Source of the DNA: Bacteroidota bacterium
GTDB taxonomy: Bacteria > Bacteroidota > Bacteroidia > Chitinophagales > Chitinophagaceae
Reading direction: 5' to 3'
Assembly: GCA_023429825.1 (NCBI GenBank)
Contig: JAEZDC010000041.1
Coordinates: 1 to 61,759, forward strand
Length of the DNA: 61,759 nt
Below the pieces are notes generated by a model, which saw only the letters and a list, made by a program, of their open reading frames with translations, was not told where the DNA came from and made no database searches. Position numbers and translations under genes: made by a program. Shown here one piece after another: positions 35,198-43,860 of the stretch. Within the stretch, counting starts at the first letter, position 1, and every line of letters starts with the position of its first letter.

Positions 35198-35887
35198 ATG
35201 AGAAAGCTAACATTCCTGACACTGGTATGTGCACTATTAGTAAGCTCTGAAGTTAATTCTCAAAGCTGCGATCCATGGATCACACAAGCTTACAAACAAC
35301 TGTACGACAGAACGCCATCGACTGAAGAATGCAACATCCGTAACTACAACAACGGTTCATGGAGAAGTTATGTTGAGCTGGTAGGTCATATCGCTACATT
35401 CAATCGCAACCGTAATAATGATGATATCAAAGGAGATCCGTGGATATTTATGGCCTATGTAGACCTATACAAAAGAGGTCCCCAGGCACTCGAATTGAAT
35501 ATCAAATGGTATAATAACGGAACCTGGAACAGCTATGATGAATTGAAAAAATACGTAAAAGAGGCGCAGGACAATCTAACAAAACTAAGAGTTGCAGTAA
35601 AACAAGTTATTGACAGGGGCAGAGTTTTGGCAATAATCAAAAAAGCGAACATGGCGAAAGCTGCCATCAGCATCGTTTCAAAAAAGAACGGTGAGATCAC
35701 AGCCAAAGGCGGAAAAGCAGTGCTCGCCGGTATTAGTAAAATTCTTAAGGATAGGGCTAAAGCTGAAGGTGTGAACGTGGATGGAACAGAACCTGGAATA
35801 TCTGTAGGTTCTAAATACCGTACGCAAAGTGCAGGTGTAGAGATCATCCCTACATCGGGTAATGGAGCAATCATAATAGAACAATAA
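35198..35887 (+). CDS. secreted DPWI-repeat protein, paralogue 1
   Basis: 229 residues with a signal peptide (about 1-21, ending EVNSQ). Two copies of a roughly 42-residue unit follow: CDPWITQAYKQLYDRTP then ECNIRNYNNGSWRSYVEL (about 24-66), and GDPWIFMAYVDLYKRGP then ELNIKWYNNGTWNSYDEL (about 79-121). A basic, helical stretch (about 122-190) leads to a C-terminal tail ending VEIIPTSGNGAIIIEQ. I do not know a described family; a remote likeness to DUF4214-type helical repeats is possible. The paralogue at 49945-50670 shares both repeats and the tail. It has its own terminator. Confidence 0.85.
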   Translation: MRKLTFLTLVCALLVSSEVNSQSCDPWITQAYKQLYDRTPSTEECNIRNYNNGSWRSYVELVGHIATFNRNRNNDDIKGDPWIFMAYVDLYKRGPQALELNIKWYNNGTWNSYDELKKYVKEAQDNLTKLRVAVKQVIDRGRVLAIIKKANMAKAAISIVSKKNGEITAKGGKAVLAGISKILKDRAKAEGVNVDGTEPGISVGSKYRTQSAGVEIIPTSGNGAIIIEQ

Positions 35888-35906
35888 ATTTTTACGTTAT
35901 CTGGAA

Positions 35907-35934
35907 AAGGTTGGTTATCAGGCCAGCCTTTTTT
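35907..35934 (+). terminator. intrinsic terminator after DPWI-repeat gene 1
   Basis: AAGGTTGG pairs with CCAGCCTT (one G-T pair) around TTATCAGG, followed by T6, 20 bp after the stop. Confidence 0.85.
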
Positions 35935-36011
35935 ATTGCCATTCAAAAAGGATAAAAACCACCAGCAACTAATAACTTCGTTCTGCAACTTCACTGCTTA
36001 GTTTACATAGA

Positions 36012-36995
36012 ATGATCGCACTGCTGCATTGGATAAGCTTAGTCTTTTTACCAGCCTTTTCCTCGGGTGCTGATAAAAGCTTAATGCAGTTTGTACAAAC
36101 GACACCTGATTCCGCATTGATTGATTTTGATTTCGACCCTTTCATTCAAACATCTAACCCTACCTGTGCTATCCCTTTCACAAGAGCAGGCAACCTGATG
36201 CTGGTAAAAGCAAAAGCCGATAATACTGAAGGAAATTTTATTTTAGATACCGGGGCACCGGGTCTTGTGCTCAACATCACTTATTTCCGTGACTACCCGC
36301 ATTCAGGTGCACATGAAGCAGAACAGTCGGGCATTACCGGTACAGGCGGACCAGCGATCAAAACGCAGGTGAAGAAATTCAACCTGGGCAGCTTTGATTA
36401 TGCGAAAATAGAAGCTGACATGGCAAACCTGGGTCATATCGAGAACAGCAAAGGGATAAAAGTATTGGGATTGATCGGCCTTGAGTTTTTCAAGCAATGC
36501 GAGATGATCATTGATTATGAAAAGAACCTGATCTATTTGCATCACATCAGCAAAAAAGAAAGCAATGTTTACCAGCATGCGATGCTGAATAACACAAATG
36601 AATATCGCAGCATACCTATCGATATCATGGACAACAGGATTGTTACCACTACCGAAGTAGCAGGTAAGAAGTTAAAGGTGATCATTGATTGTGCAGCTGA
36701 AACAAACATCCTTAACAGTAAGCTTCCTAACAGCGTTTTTGAAACAGTTACCATCAGTCGTAAAGTAAAACTGGCAGGTTCTGGAGCAAAGAAGATAGAT
36801 GCTTTGTATGGTGATCTTAAAGAAATGCGTATCGGTGATTACAATATCAACAATCTACCGATACTCATCACTAACCTGGAAGGCACATGCTTTTCGTACA
36901 ATGGTTGTATAGATGGTGTTTTAGGATTTGATTTTCTCAGCCTGCATAAGATTGGGTTTAACTTTGTAAAACGTAAAATGTATATATGGAAATGA
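36012..36995 (+). CDS. exported retropepsin-like aspartyl protease family protein
   Basis: 327 residues with an N-terminal signal (about 1-18). Two half-domains of the retropepsin/aspartyl-protease type are visible. The first has a proper Asp-Thr-Gly in NFILDTGAPGLVLNI, followed by a glycine-rich flap (ITGTGGPA). The second has KVIIDCAAETNILNSKL, where Asp-Cys-Ala replaces Asp-Thr/Ser-Gly. A closing hydrophobic-Gly segment is GVLGFDFLSLHKIGFNF. The altered second site makes normal activity uncertain. It overlaps the CBM48-repeat gene by 4 bp (ATGA), so the two are translated together. Confidence 0.85.
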   Translation: MIALLHWISLVFLPAFSSGADKSLMQFVQTTPDSALIDFDFDPFIQTSNPTCAIPFTRAGNLMLVKAKADNTEGNFILDTGAPGLVLNITYFRDYPHSGAHEAEQSGITGTGGPAIKTQVKKFNLGSFDYAKIEADMANLGHIENSKGIKVLGLIGLEFFKQCEMIIDYEKNLIYLHHISKKESNVYQHAMLNNTNEYRSIPIDIMDNRIVTTTEVAGKKLKVIIDCAAETNILNSKLPNSVFETVTISRKVKLAGSGAKKIDALYGDLKEMRIGDYNINNLPILITNLEGTCFSYNGCIDGVLGFDFLSLHKIGFNFVKRKMYIWK

Positions 36996-38434
36996 TGCAC
37001 AGGCCATATTTGATTTGGAAGAGCTGGCTGCTCTGTGCATTTCTGTTAATAGGAATGTTGAGTGTGCATGCACAGAAGGAATATTCGGTGCATGATGGTA
37101 AGATGATGATCAAGTTGGGTAAAGATCTTTCGAGGACTGAGCTGAAGCAATTCATTGATAATTTTGACTTGGCTGATCTTGATCTTTTATCTTTCTTGCG
37201 AACCAACAATCCTGACTCGTTGAGAAAACTGGGATGGCAGGTTGAATTGAACAATCCAAAAATATTGGTGATCAGTAAGGTGCTTCCACCACCCCCGCCA
37301 TTCGAAGATCCTGCAGCCAGAATAATGATGTCCCAAAAGAACCCTGGCAATTTCGCTGCAAGATTTCCTGTAGTAAGTCCGCAGGTACGTTATGGTGTTA
37401 ATCGTTTTAAAAACAAACCTGCTTTTAAAGTACAGGATTCCACTGTTGTGTTTACGCTCCGCGGATTTAATACTGCAAGAGAAGTTTTATTAGCAGCAAG
37501 CTTCACCGATTGGCAATACAAGGCGATCAAAATGAAAAAGAGTGCTGAAGGTTGGGTAGCTAATGTGAAAATAAGACCTGGCAAGTACTGGTACAAGTTT
37601 GTAGTGGATGGGAATTGGACGATAGATGAAGACAACACTACAAGAGAGATGGACGATGAAGGCAATGTGAACTCTGTTTACTTTAAACCCAATGTAACCT
37701 TTGTTTGTAAAGGACATACAAATGCAAAAAGAGTGTACCTCGCTGGTAGTTTTAATGAATGGAATAAGAACCAGTTCCTGATGACGAAGGCTTCTGACGG
37801 TTGGTATCTTCAAATGTATCTCACCGATGGAACGCATACTTACAAATATGTAGTAGATGGCAACTGGTATAACGAAGAGAATAAAAAAGATAAACTACCG
37901 GATGGTACGGGCGGATACAATTCAGTAATACGGATAGGTAAAACACATCTCTTCAAACTGAACGGCTATACCAATGCTAAACAAGTAGTATTATCAGGCA
38001 ATTTTAATTCATGGAAATCTGATGAGTTATACATGACCAAAACATCCGCTGGTTGGGAATTGCCTTATTCTATTGGAGCAGGCAATTATGAATATCGATT
38101 TATCGTGGATGGAAAATGGATCAGTGATCCTGCGAACCCTGTAAAAGTGAACGGCGCTAATTCGTTCTTTGCTCCACAGTCAAATCACACATTCAGGTTG
38201 AAAGGCGCTGGAAATGCAAAAACAGTTTATGTGTCAGGTACGTTCAATGACTGGTCGCCTGAGAGATACCCAATGAGAAAAGAAGGGAATGACTGGGTGT
38301 TTCGTTTATATCTTCCCCCGGGAAAACACCTATACAAATTTGTAGTAGATGGAAATTGGATAACTGATCCTGGCAATAAACTTTGGGAGCAGAATGAACA
38401 CCAATCAGGTAATTCTGTTCTCTGGATTGAATAG
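36992..38434 (+). CDS. secreted protein with four CBM48-like (E-set) modules and no enzyme domain
   Basis: The start is taken at ATG 36992, overlapping the previous stop as ATGA; 36986 and 36995 are alternatives. A signal peptide ends near HAQ. After a unique N-terminal region (about 30-150, including a PPPPPF linker) come four glycogen-binding-type early-set domains, at roughly 37440-37640, 37695-37880, 37950-38140 and 38190-38400. Each has the pattern V-x-L-x-G-x-F-N-x-W ... Y-K-F-V-V-D-G-x-W, as in AMPK-beta/CBM48 domains. No glycosidase follows, so it is a binding or scaffold protein. It probably forms a transcript with the retropepsin-like and WD40 genes. Confidence 0.9.
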   Translation: MMHRPYLIWKSWLLCAFLLIGMLSVHAQKEYSVHDGKMMIKLGKDLSRTELKQFIDNFDLADLDLLSFLRTNNPDSLRKLGWQVELNNPKILVISKVLPPPPPFEDPAARIMMSQKNPGNFAARFPVVSPQVRYGVNRFKNKPAFKVQDSTVVFTLRGFNTAREVLLAASFTDWQYKAIKMKKSAEGWVANVKIRPGKYWYKFVVDGNWTIDEDNTTREMDDEGNVNSVYFKPNVTFVCKGHTNAKRVYLAGSFNEWNKNQFLMTKASDGWYLQMYLTDGTHTYKYVVDGNWYNEENKKDKLPDGTGGYNSVIRIGKTHLFKLNGYTNAKQVVLSGNFNSWKSDELYMTKTSAGWELPYSIGAGNYEYRFIVDGKWISDPANPVKVNGANSFFAPQSNHTFRLKGAGNAKTVYVSGTFNDWSPERYPMRKEGNDWVFRLYLPPGKHLYKFVVDGNWITDPGNKLWEQNEHQSGNSVLWIE

Positions 38435-38448
38435 ATCAACATCGCCGT

Positions 38449-39399
38449 ATGAATAAATCGTATGTCCTTTTGTTACTCAGCTTTGCATTCTTAGCATGTG
38501 AAGCTCAAACTGTATCTAAGGAAGTCCACAAGCCAAGGGACTTATGGGCTATTACATTTAGCCCGGATGGTAAGTATTATGCTTTTGGAGGAGATGATAG
38601 CACTTTACATATTAACTCCGCTGCGGATCATCAATTACTTCATCAATACAAGATGAACAGTGCGATCAAGAATATGGACTGGCAAGCTGATAATATTATC
38701 GCGATAGCAACAATGAAGGAGATACAGCTTTTCAATTTTTCCACTAAACAATTTAACCTCGTACAAAATATCGGCGGTGCAAGAGGCATGAGATGGAATA
38801 AGAAAGGTACTGTATTGGGTGTGGCAGGTAACGGAATAGTATACCTTGTTTCTAAAGAGGGCAAACTGTTGCATTCATTTAAAAAGCACAATAACACAAG
38901 TTTTATGGCTTTGGATTGGCATCCTGTGAACAATTCAATCGTAACGGTAACAGACGAGATCATTGTGTTCGATAGTATTGGTAAACAACTGGCTTTTATC
39001 AACCATAGAAAAGAACGAGCTGGAATTCTATCGGTCGCATTTCATCCATCAGATGATTTTTTTGCAACTGGTGACTATGGACATGAATCAGAGGGTATTC
39101 CTACGCTTTTGCAGTTTTGGAAGACAGATGGTACACTCATCAAAACGATCAATGGAAACAAATCAGAAATAAGAAACCTTCGCTGGAGCCCAGATGGAAA
39201 ACTGTTAGCTGTAGCCAGTGATGCACTGCGTATCTATGACAGGGATGGCAATCTTGTTGCAGAGAACAAAACCTTAAATCATAATTTATGGGGAATAACC
39301 TGGAACAACACAGGTGATAAAATATTCACTGCAAGCTTTGATGGAAGCCATGTGCATGTATGGAATAGTAAAGCGGAGTTATTGAAGCAAGTACACTGA
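38449..39399 (+). CDS. WD40-repeat lipoprotein
   Basis: 316 residues with a lipobox (FAFLACEAQ, Cys near 17). The rest is a run of WD40-type blades: DLWAITFSPDGKYYAFGGDD, GARGMRWNKKGTVLGVAGNG, NTSFMALDWHPVNNSIVTV, AGILSVAFHPSDDFFATGDY, IRNLRWSPDGKLLAVASD and LWGITWNNTGDKIFTASFDG. Six or seven blades would close one propeller. It starts 14 bp after the CBM48-repeat gene on the same strand. A surface or periplasmic interaction scaffold is likely; no catalytic motif is seen. Confidence 0.88.
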   Translation: MNKSYVLLLLSFAFLACEAQTVSKEVHKPRDLWAITFSPDGKYYAFGGDDSTLHINSAADHQLLHQYKMNSAIKNMDWQADNIIAIATMKEIQLFNFSTKQFNLVQNIGGARGMRWNKKGTVLGVAGNGIVYLVSKEGKLLHSFKKHNNTSFMALDWHPVNNSIVTVTDEIIVFDSIGKQLAFINHRKERAGILSVAFHPSDDFFATGDYGHESEGIPTLLQFWKTDGTLIKTINGNKSEIRNLRWSPDGKLLAVASDALRIYDRDGNLVAENKTLNHNLWGITWNNTGDKIFTASFDGSHVHVWNSKAELLKQVH

Positions 39400-39418
39400 T
39401 AATTAAACTGCATACCCC

Positions 39419-40399
39419 TTAACCTGCGGATTTAAAATATCTCAATTCCTCTGAAAGATCCAGGTAAGGATATTGTTGCTGTAATTCTGAAGCCTTTTTG
39501 TATTGACTCTTCAGAAATTGCTTGTGTTGGTTACTTTCAGGATTGAAAGGTTTGTGCTTTCGTGCAATCATTATTTTTTTTATTTCTTCACTTAACTGAA
39601 CCGATTGTGGAGCAAAACAAGTTTCAGAAAATTTCTCCAATACAAATTGCGTAGCAGCATAGTTAGGATGTGCAAGATCAATATCGTAAAAACGATAATC
39701 TCTCAGTACATCAATAACCAACTCGTATGCAGGAAAATAATATAGCCTATCAAATTTATTAACGAGGTGGTGAACTGCCTCGATCAATCTCGCTTTACTC
39801 CTGTTGTTATCTACCACTCCATCTCTCAAATGGCGCACAGGGCTTATTGTAAAAATGATCTTCAGTTTTGGATTGAAATGAAACAGCTGGTGTATCGTAG
39901 TATCAAAATGAGTGATGATCTCTTCGATTGTGCATAGATGTTTATGAAACGTTTGAGCCGGTGCTTTATGGCAGTTGGCTACTGGTTGATCATTTGCGGC
40001 AAGACGATAGGAGAAAGATGAGCCTAGTGTGATGATGAGCCAATCTGCTTGTTTCAAAAATTCATGAGCAGTAGTTTGCGATCTGTTAATGTGTTTAGTA
40101 CAATCATCAGCATCTAAACCAGAAAACCTGCTATGGTGTTGCCAGCTATGCCAGGCTTCATTCAATTGAAACAGATCCTTCTGAGTGTATTGATGATTTT
40201 GTATATAAGATTGAAGGCTATTACACACACTAATAGGATCGAATAATATACCGTTGGGATTTTGAAACGTATTGAATTTTACTTCTGCGAGGTAGTTGCC
40301 GATATGTTCCGTGAAACAAGATCCGATCAACAAAATTTTGTCTTGATAACTGATCGGAGGTTCAAGCGCTGCGATATTGATGGAACTCATTAACTGCAT
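39419..40399 (-). CDS. GSCFA-domain protein
   Basis: The start is ATG 40399, which overlaps the stop of the upstream gene as TGATG; a GTG at 40402 is less likely. 326 residues. The family-defining Gly-Ser-Cys-Phe appears in ILLIGSCFTEHIGNYLAEVK. TLGSSFSYRLA, KIIFTISPVRHLRDG and YDIDLAHPNYAATQFVLEKF further support a GSCFA/SGNH-hydrolase-like fold. Its enzymatic role is not established in general; acyl-ester hydrolysis is the usual guess. It is the last gene of a four-gene coupled cluster. Confidence 0.88.
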   Translation of the reverse strand: MQLMSSINIAALEPPISYQDKILLIGSCFTEHIGNYLAEVKFNTFQNPNGILFDPISVCNSLQSYIQNHQYTQKDLFQLNEAWHSWQHHSRFSGLDADDCTKHINRSQTTAHEFLKQADWLIITLGSSFSYRLAANDQPVANCHKAPAQTFHKHLCTIEEIITHFDTTIHQLFHFNPKLKIIFTISPVRHLRDGVVDNNRSKARLIEAVHHLVNKFDRLYYFPAYELVIDVLRDYRFYDIDLAHPNYAATQFVLEKFSETCFAPQSVQLSEEIKKIMIARKHKPFNPESNQHKQFLKSQYKKASELQQQYPYLDLSEELRYFKSAG

Positions 40400-41256
40400 C
40401 ACACAAATATTTCTGAAGCGATATGTAAACTTTCAGCCAGGGCTTCTTTATTCAAATGGCTGATGAGTTGCTTTTCTTCCAGGTAAGGGATCATATTCTC
40501 TGTGTTCATATTTCCTATCAGGTCATCCTGAGCCATTGGACAACCCCCAATACCTTTCAATGCTCCATCAAATCTCCTGCAACCTGCCTGCACGGCTGCA
40601 TCGAGCTTTCCTTGCCAGTTTAATGAGGTGGAATGCAGATGAACACCGATCGTCGTGTCTGGATACTTTGGAATAAGTGTTTGTAAAGCAAAGCTGATCT
40701 GATCTGGCGTAGCTATTCCTATCGTATCTGCTAACGAAATGATACGAATGTCTTTCTGTACCATTTCATCGGCCCATTTCACAAGTGTCTCTTCATTGTA
40801 TTGATCACCATAAGGATTTCCGAAACCCATGCTCAGGTATACGACTAACTGTTTATTATGCTTTACACATAATGATTGAATCTCGTCTACACGGGCCACA
40901 CTTTCTTCAATAGTGCTATTGGTATTTCGTAACTGGAATGTAGGAGAAATAGAAAATGGAAAACCTAAATAAGTGATCTCATCATATTGCATAGCATCCT
41001 CCGCTCCCCTTACATTGGCAACAATAGCCAGCAATTGTGAACCTGAAGTATTCAATTGAAGCCTGGAGATCACCTCTTTAGTATCTGCCATTTGAGGAAT
41101 GGCTTTTGGCGAAACGAAGCTTCCAAAATCGATCGTATCAAAACCAACTTTTAAAAGCGAATTGATATAGCGAATCTTTTGCTCAGTAGGAATCAAATGC
41201 GGCCATCCCTGCATGGCATCTCTCGGGCATTCTACCAATGTAATCTTCTTACTCAT
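40399..41256 (-). CDS. hydroxymethylglutaryl-CoA lyase-like enzyme
   Basis: 285 residues, cytoplasmic, a single HMGL-like TIM barrel. VECPRDAMQGWP near the N-terminus carries the catalytic Arg-Asp of the DRE-TIM family. ISLADTIGIATPDQI and GVHLHSTSLNWQGKLDAAVQ give metal-binding His residues, and GIGGCPMAQDDLIGNMNTE has the signature Cys of HMG-CoA lyases. It would split HMG-CoA to acetyl-CoA and acetoacetate, the last step of leucine breakdown. No other leucine genes are adjacent. Its start overlaps the rlmB stop as ATGA. Confidence 0.88.
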   Translation of the reverse strand: MSKKITLVECPRDAMQGWPHLIPTEQKIRYINSLLKVGFDTIDFGSFVSPKAIPQMADTKEVISRLQLNTSGSQLLAIVANVRGAEDAMQYDEITYLGFPFSISPTFQLRNTNSTIEESVARVDEIQSLCVKHNKQLVVYLSMGFGNPYGDQYNEETLVKWADEMVQKDIRIISLADTIGIATPDQISFALQTLIPKYPDTTIGVHLHSTSLNWQGKLDAAVQAGCRRFDGALKGIGGCPMAQDDLIGNMNTENMIPYLEEKQLISHLNKEALAESLHIASEIFV

Positions 41257-42020
41257 GAGCCGATCCTTTGTTTCATTGCTTCGTATAATATCATTCCTGT
41301 TGCCACAGAAACATTCAATGATTCAAATTCTGTAACCATGGGTATCTTAAACACAGCATCACATATTTTCTGCAATCCCTGGAAAACACCTTTCTCCTCT
41401 CCTCCCATCACTATTGCACAAGGCTCTGTCATATCCAATTCATAAATATTTGGCTTAGCTGTCATTTCACTGGCAAATACTTTTATTCCATTGAGATGTA
41501 GTTCATCCACGGCTTTCATTAAACTATTTACTCTGCAAATATTGATCTGTTCTAACGCACCGGCACTTGCTTTCACAGCATCTTCGTTCAATGCACCTAC
41601 GCCTTTATCCGGAATGATAATAGCCTGCGCACCGCAACACACGGCGGTTCTTGCTATGGCACCAATGTTTCTTACATCGGTCACTCCATCAAGCACCAGG
41701 AATAAAGGTGTAAGACCTTCCTCATTTACAAAATTGATCACGTCTTGTAACGATTGATAAGTAACAGCGGACTTGAAAGCAACAATACCCTGGTGTTGAA
41801 TATTGGTAATACTATTCAACTTTTCATTAGGTACATATTGTATGGGGATATTTTGCTGGCGGGCTAATTCACGTATCTCGCTGATCACTTCCCCGGAAGC
41901 ATTTTTATACAGCAGTATCTTATCAATCTTTTGCTGTGCTTTTAAAGCTTCAGCAACAGGATTACGTCCTGCCAAAATATTCTTCTTCTTCTGGAATGGT
42001 TTGCTTTTTTGTCTTTGCAT
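41253..42020 (-). CDS. rlmB: TrmH/SpoU-family 23S rRNA 2'-O-methyltransferase
   Basis: 255 residues. After a basic N-terminus (KPFQKKKNILAGRNPVAEAL) come an L30e-like substrate-binding domain and the knotted SPOUT domain with motifs VLDGVTDVRNIGAIARTA, IVMGGEEKGV and LNVSVATGMILYEA. This matches RlmB, which modifies G2251 of 23S rRNA, although related RNA targets cannot be ruled out. It overlaps the upstream membrane-protein gene by 59 bp and the downstream gene by 4 bp, so this is a tightly packed operon. Confidence 0.92.
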   Translation of the reverse strand: MQRQKSKPFQKKKNILAGRNPVAEALKAQQKIDKILLYKNASGEVISEIRELARQQNIPIQYVPNEKLNSITNIQHQGIVAFKSAVTYQSLQDVINFVNEEGLTPLFLVLDGVTDVRNIGAIARTAVCCGAQAIIIPDKGVGALNEDAVKASAGALEQINICRVNSLMKAVDELHLNGIKVFASEMTAKPNIYELDMTEPCAIVMGGEEKGVFQGLQKICDAVFKIPMVTEFESLNVSVATGMILYEAMKQRIGS

Positions 42021-42495
42021 AAAGTATCAGCAAAGAAACCAATAAATACAACAATACCATTGCGGCAAGTGCAAATTTGAAAATGGCTATCCAGGAGGTA
42101 ACCAGCAAAAGGCCTTCGCTTCTCAATCCATTCAACGTAAGTAGCATAGAGATATTCCCTAATGCATCAAGAACACAAGGAATCAATACGAGATAAGTGG
42201 CAAACCTTGTAAATGAATTAAAAATGCCGGCCCTGCTCTTTGAATGAATAAGCCGGGAAGTTTTTATAAATAGCCAGCTAAAAGCTAGTATACAGATACA
42301 GTCAATATAGATTACCTGCCTGGCTAACTTGATGTCCCATAGATTTAAGATAGTATTTAACCTTGCAAAATTATCGCAGAACTCAAGCGCTACAATACCG
42401 AATGGAGTTAGATCATACCGAAGCGGATAAACCATCCATTGCTGTACTACAAAAAGTACCATCGCGATCACAAAAGGGGGGATTAATCTTCTCAC
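41962..42495 (-). CDS. integral membrane protein, first gene of the rlmB cluster
   Basis: 177 residues with about four hydrophobic segments (LIPPFVIAMVLFVVQQWMV, IDCICILAFSWLFI, YLVLIPCVLDALGNISML and FALAAMVLLYLLVSLLILY) and a charged C-terminal tail. I do not recognise a family. It overlaps rlmB by 59 bp in another frame. It follows the metK terminator on the same strand. Confidence 0.7.
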   Translation of the reverse strand: MRRLIPPFVIAMVLFVVQQWMVYPLRYDLTPFGIVALEFCDNFARLNTILNLWDIKLARQVIYIDCICILAFSWLFIKTSRLIHSKSRAGIFNSFTRFATYLVLIPCVLDALGNISMLLTLNGLRSEGLLLVTSWIAIFKFALAAMVLLYLLVSLLILYAKTKKQTIPEEEEYFGRT

Positions 42496-42506
42496 GTATT
42501 AAATAT

Positions 42507-42534
42507 AAAAAAAATCCCATCGCATGATGGGATT
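42507..42534 (-). terminator. intrinsic terminator of metK
   Basis: On the minus strand AATCCCATC-ATGC-GATGGGATT is followed by T8. It lies 28 bp after the metK stop and just before the next minus-strand gene. Confidence 0.92.
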
Positions 42535-42562
42535 ATAAAAGACAATGATATAACCTGAATGT

Positions 42563-43816
42563 TTATTTAATACCGAAGGCCTTCTTCACCTTAGGTACGT
42601 AGTCGAGTTTTTCCCAGGTAAACAATTCTACTTTCTTCTTAATTGATTTACCATCTGGGGAAACGAAAGTTTTATCTACGATCTCGGGCTTACGGCCCAT
42701 ATGACCATATGCTGCAGTCTCGCTATATATTGGCGTTCTCAATTTCAATCTTTGCTCAATGAAGTATGGTCTCATATCAAAAATGCTCTCTACTAATTTG
42801 GCGATCTCTCCATCATTCATATCAACCTTCGCTGTGCCATAAGTGTTTACGTAGATAGAAGTTGGCTGCGCTACACCAATAGCATAAGACACCTGCACCA
42901 ATACTTCATCACAAACACCGGCCGCAACAAGGTTCTTTGCGATATGGCGAGTAGCATACGCTGCAGAGCGGTCTACCTTACTTGGATCTTTACCTGAGAA
43001 AGCCCCACCACCATGCGCACCTTTACCACCGTAAGTGTCTACAATGATCTTTCTTCCTGTTAAACCGGTATCACCATGTGGTCCGCCGATTACGAACTTA
43101 CCTGTTGGATTGATGTGATACTTGATGTTATTATTGAATAGCTTAGAATACTTCTTATACTTAGACTTTACTCGTGGGATAAGAATATTCACCATGTCAT
43201 CGTATATCTTCTTAGCCATTTTAGCGTCCGTATCAAAATCGTCATGCTGAGTAGAGATTACTATCGCATCTATCCTGCTTGGCCTGTTGTTATCATCATA
43301 TTCTAATGTAACCTGGCTCTTTGCATCAGGACGAAGGTATTTGATCTGTTTGTTCTCTCTCCTTAATGCAGCCAACTCTTGTAATAATTTGTGGGCCAGG
43401 TCAAGCGCCAAAGGCATGTAATCTTCGGTTTCGTTAGTGGCATAGCCGAACATCATTCCCTGGTCACCGGCACCTTGTTCTTCTTTCTTAGCCCTATCAA
43501 CCCCTTGGTTGATATCCGATGACTGCTCATGGATTGCACTCAATACACCGCAGGAACTTGCTTCAAACATGTACTCACTCTTGGTATAACCGATCTTGCG
43601 GATTACACCTCTCGCAATTTCCTGTACATCTAAGTACGCTTTAGATTTTACTTCACCTGCAAGTACCACTTGCCCAGTGGTTACAAGTGTTTCACAAGCT
43701 ACTTTACTGTTAGGATCGAAAGCAAGAAAATTGTCGATTAGCGCATCGGAGATCTGGTCGGCCACTTTATCAGGATGTCCTTCTGATACACTCTCCGAAG
43801 TAAACAAATAAGGCAT
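42563..43816 (-). CDS. metK: S-adenosylmethionine synthase
   Basis: 417 residues, the usual length. The start MPYLFTSESVSEGHPDKVAD is the ATP/Met-binding signature. GDQGMMFGYA, the glycine-rich P-loop GGAFSGKDPSKVDRSAAYA and the core HINPTGKFVIGGPHGDTGLTGRKI are all intact. It makes SAM from methionine and ATP in the cytoplasm. The likely promoter lies near 44005, giving a leader of about 180 nt that contains the complete copy of the dispersed palindromic repeat. A terminator follows. Confidence 0.98.
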   Translation of the reverse strand: MPYLFTSESVSEGHPDKVADQISDALIDNFLAFDPNSKVACETLVTTGQVVLAGEVKSKAYLDVQEIARGVIRKIGYTKSEYMFEASSCGVLSAIHEQSSDINQGVDRAKKEEQGAGDQGMMFGYATNETEDYMPLALDLAHKLLQELAALRRENKQIKYLRPDAKSQVTLEYDDNNRPSRIDAIVISTQHDDFDTDAKMAKKIYDDMVNILIPRVKSKYKKYSKLFNNNIKYHINPTGKFVIGGPHGDTGLTGRKIIVDTYGGKGAHGGGAFSGKDPSKVDRSAAYATRHIAKNLVAAGVCDEVLVQVSYAIGVAQPTSIYVNTYGTAKVDMNDGEIAKLVESIFDMRPYFIEQRLKLRTPIYSETAAYGHMGRKPEIVDKTFVSPDGKSIKKKVELFTWEKLDYVPKVKKAFGIK

Positions 43817-43860
43817 GGGGAATTTTAATTTTATACGTATTGAATTAGTTTGGTTTATTG

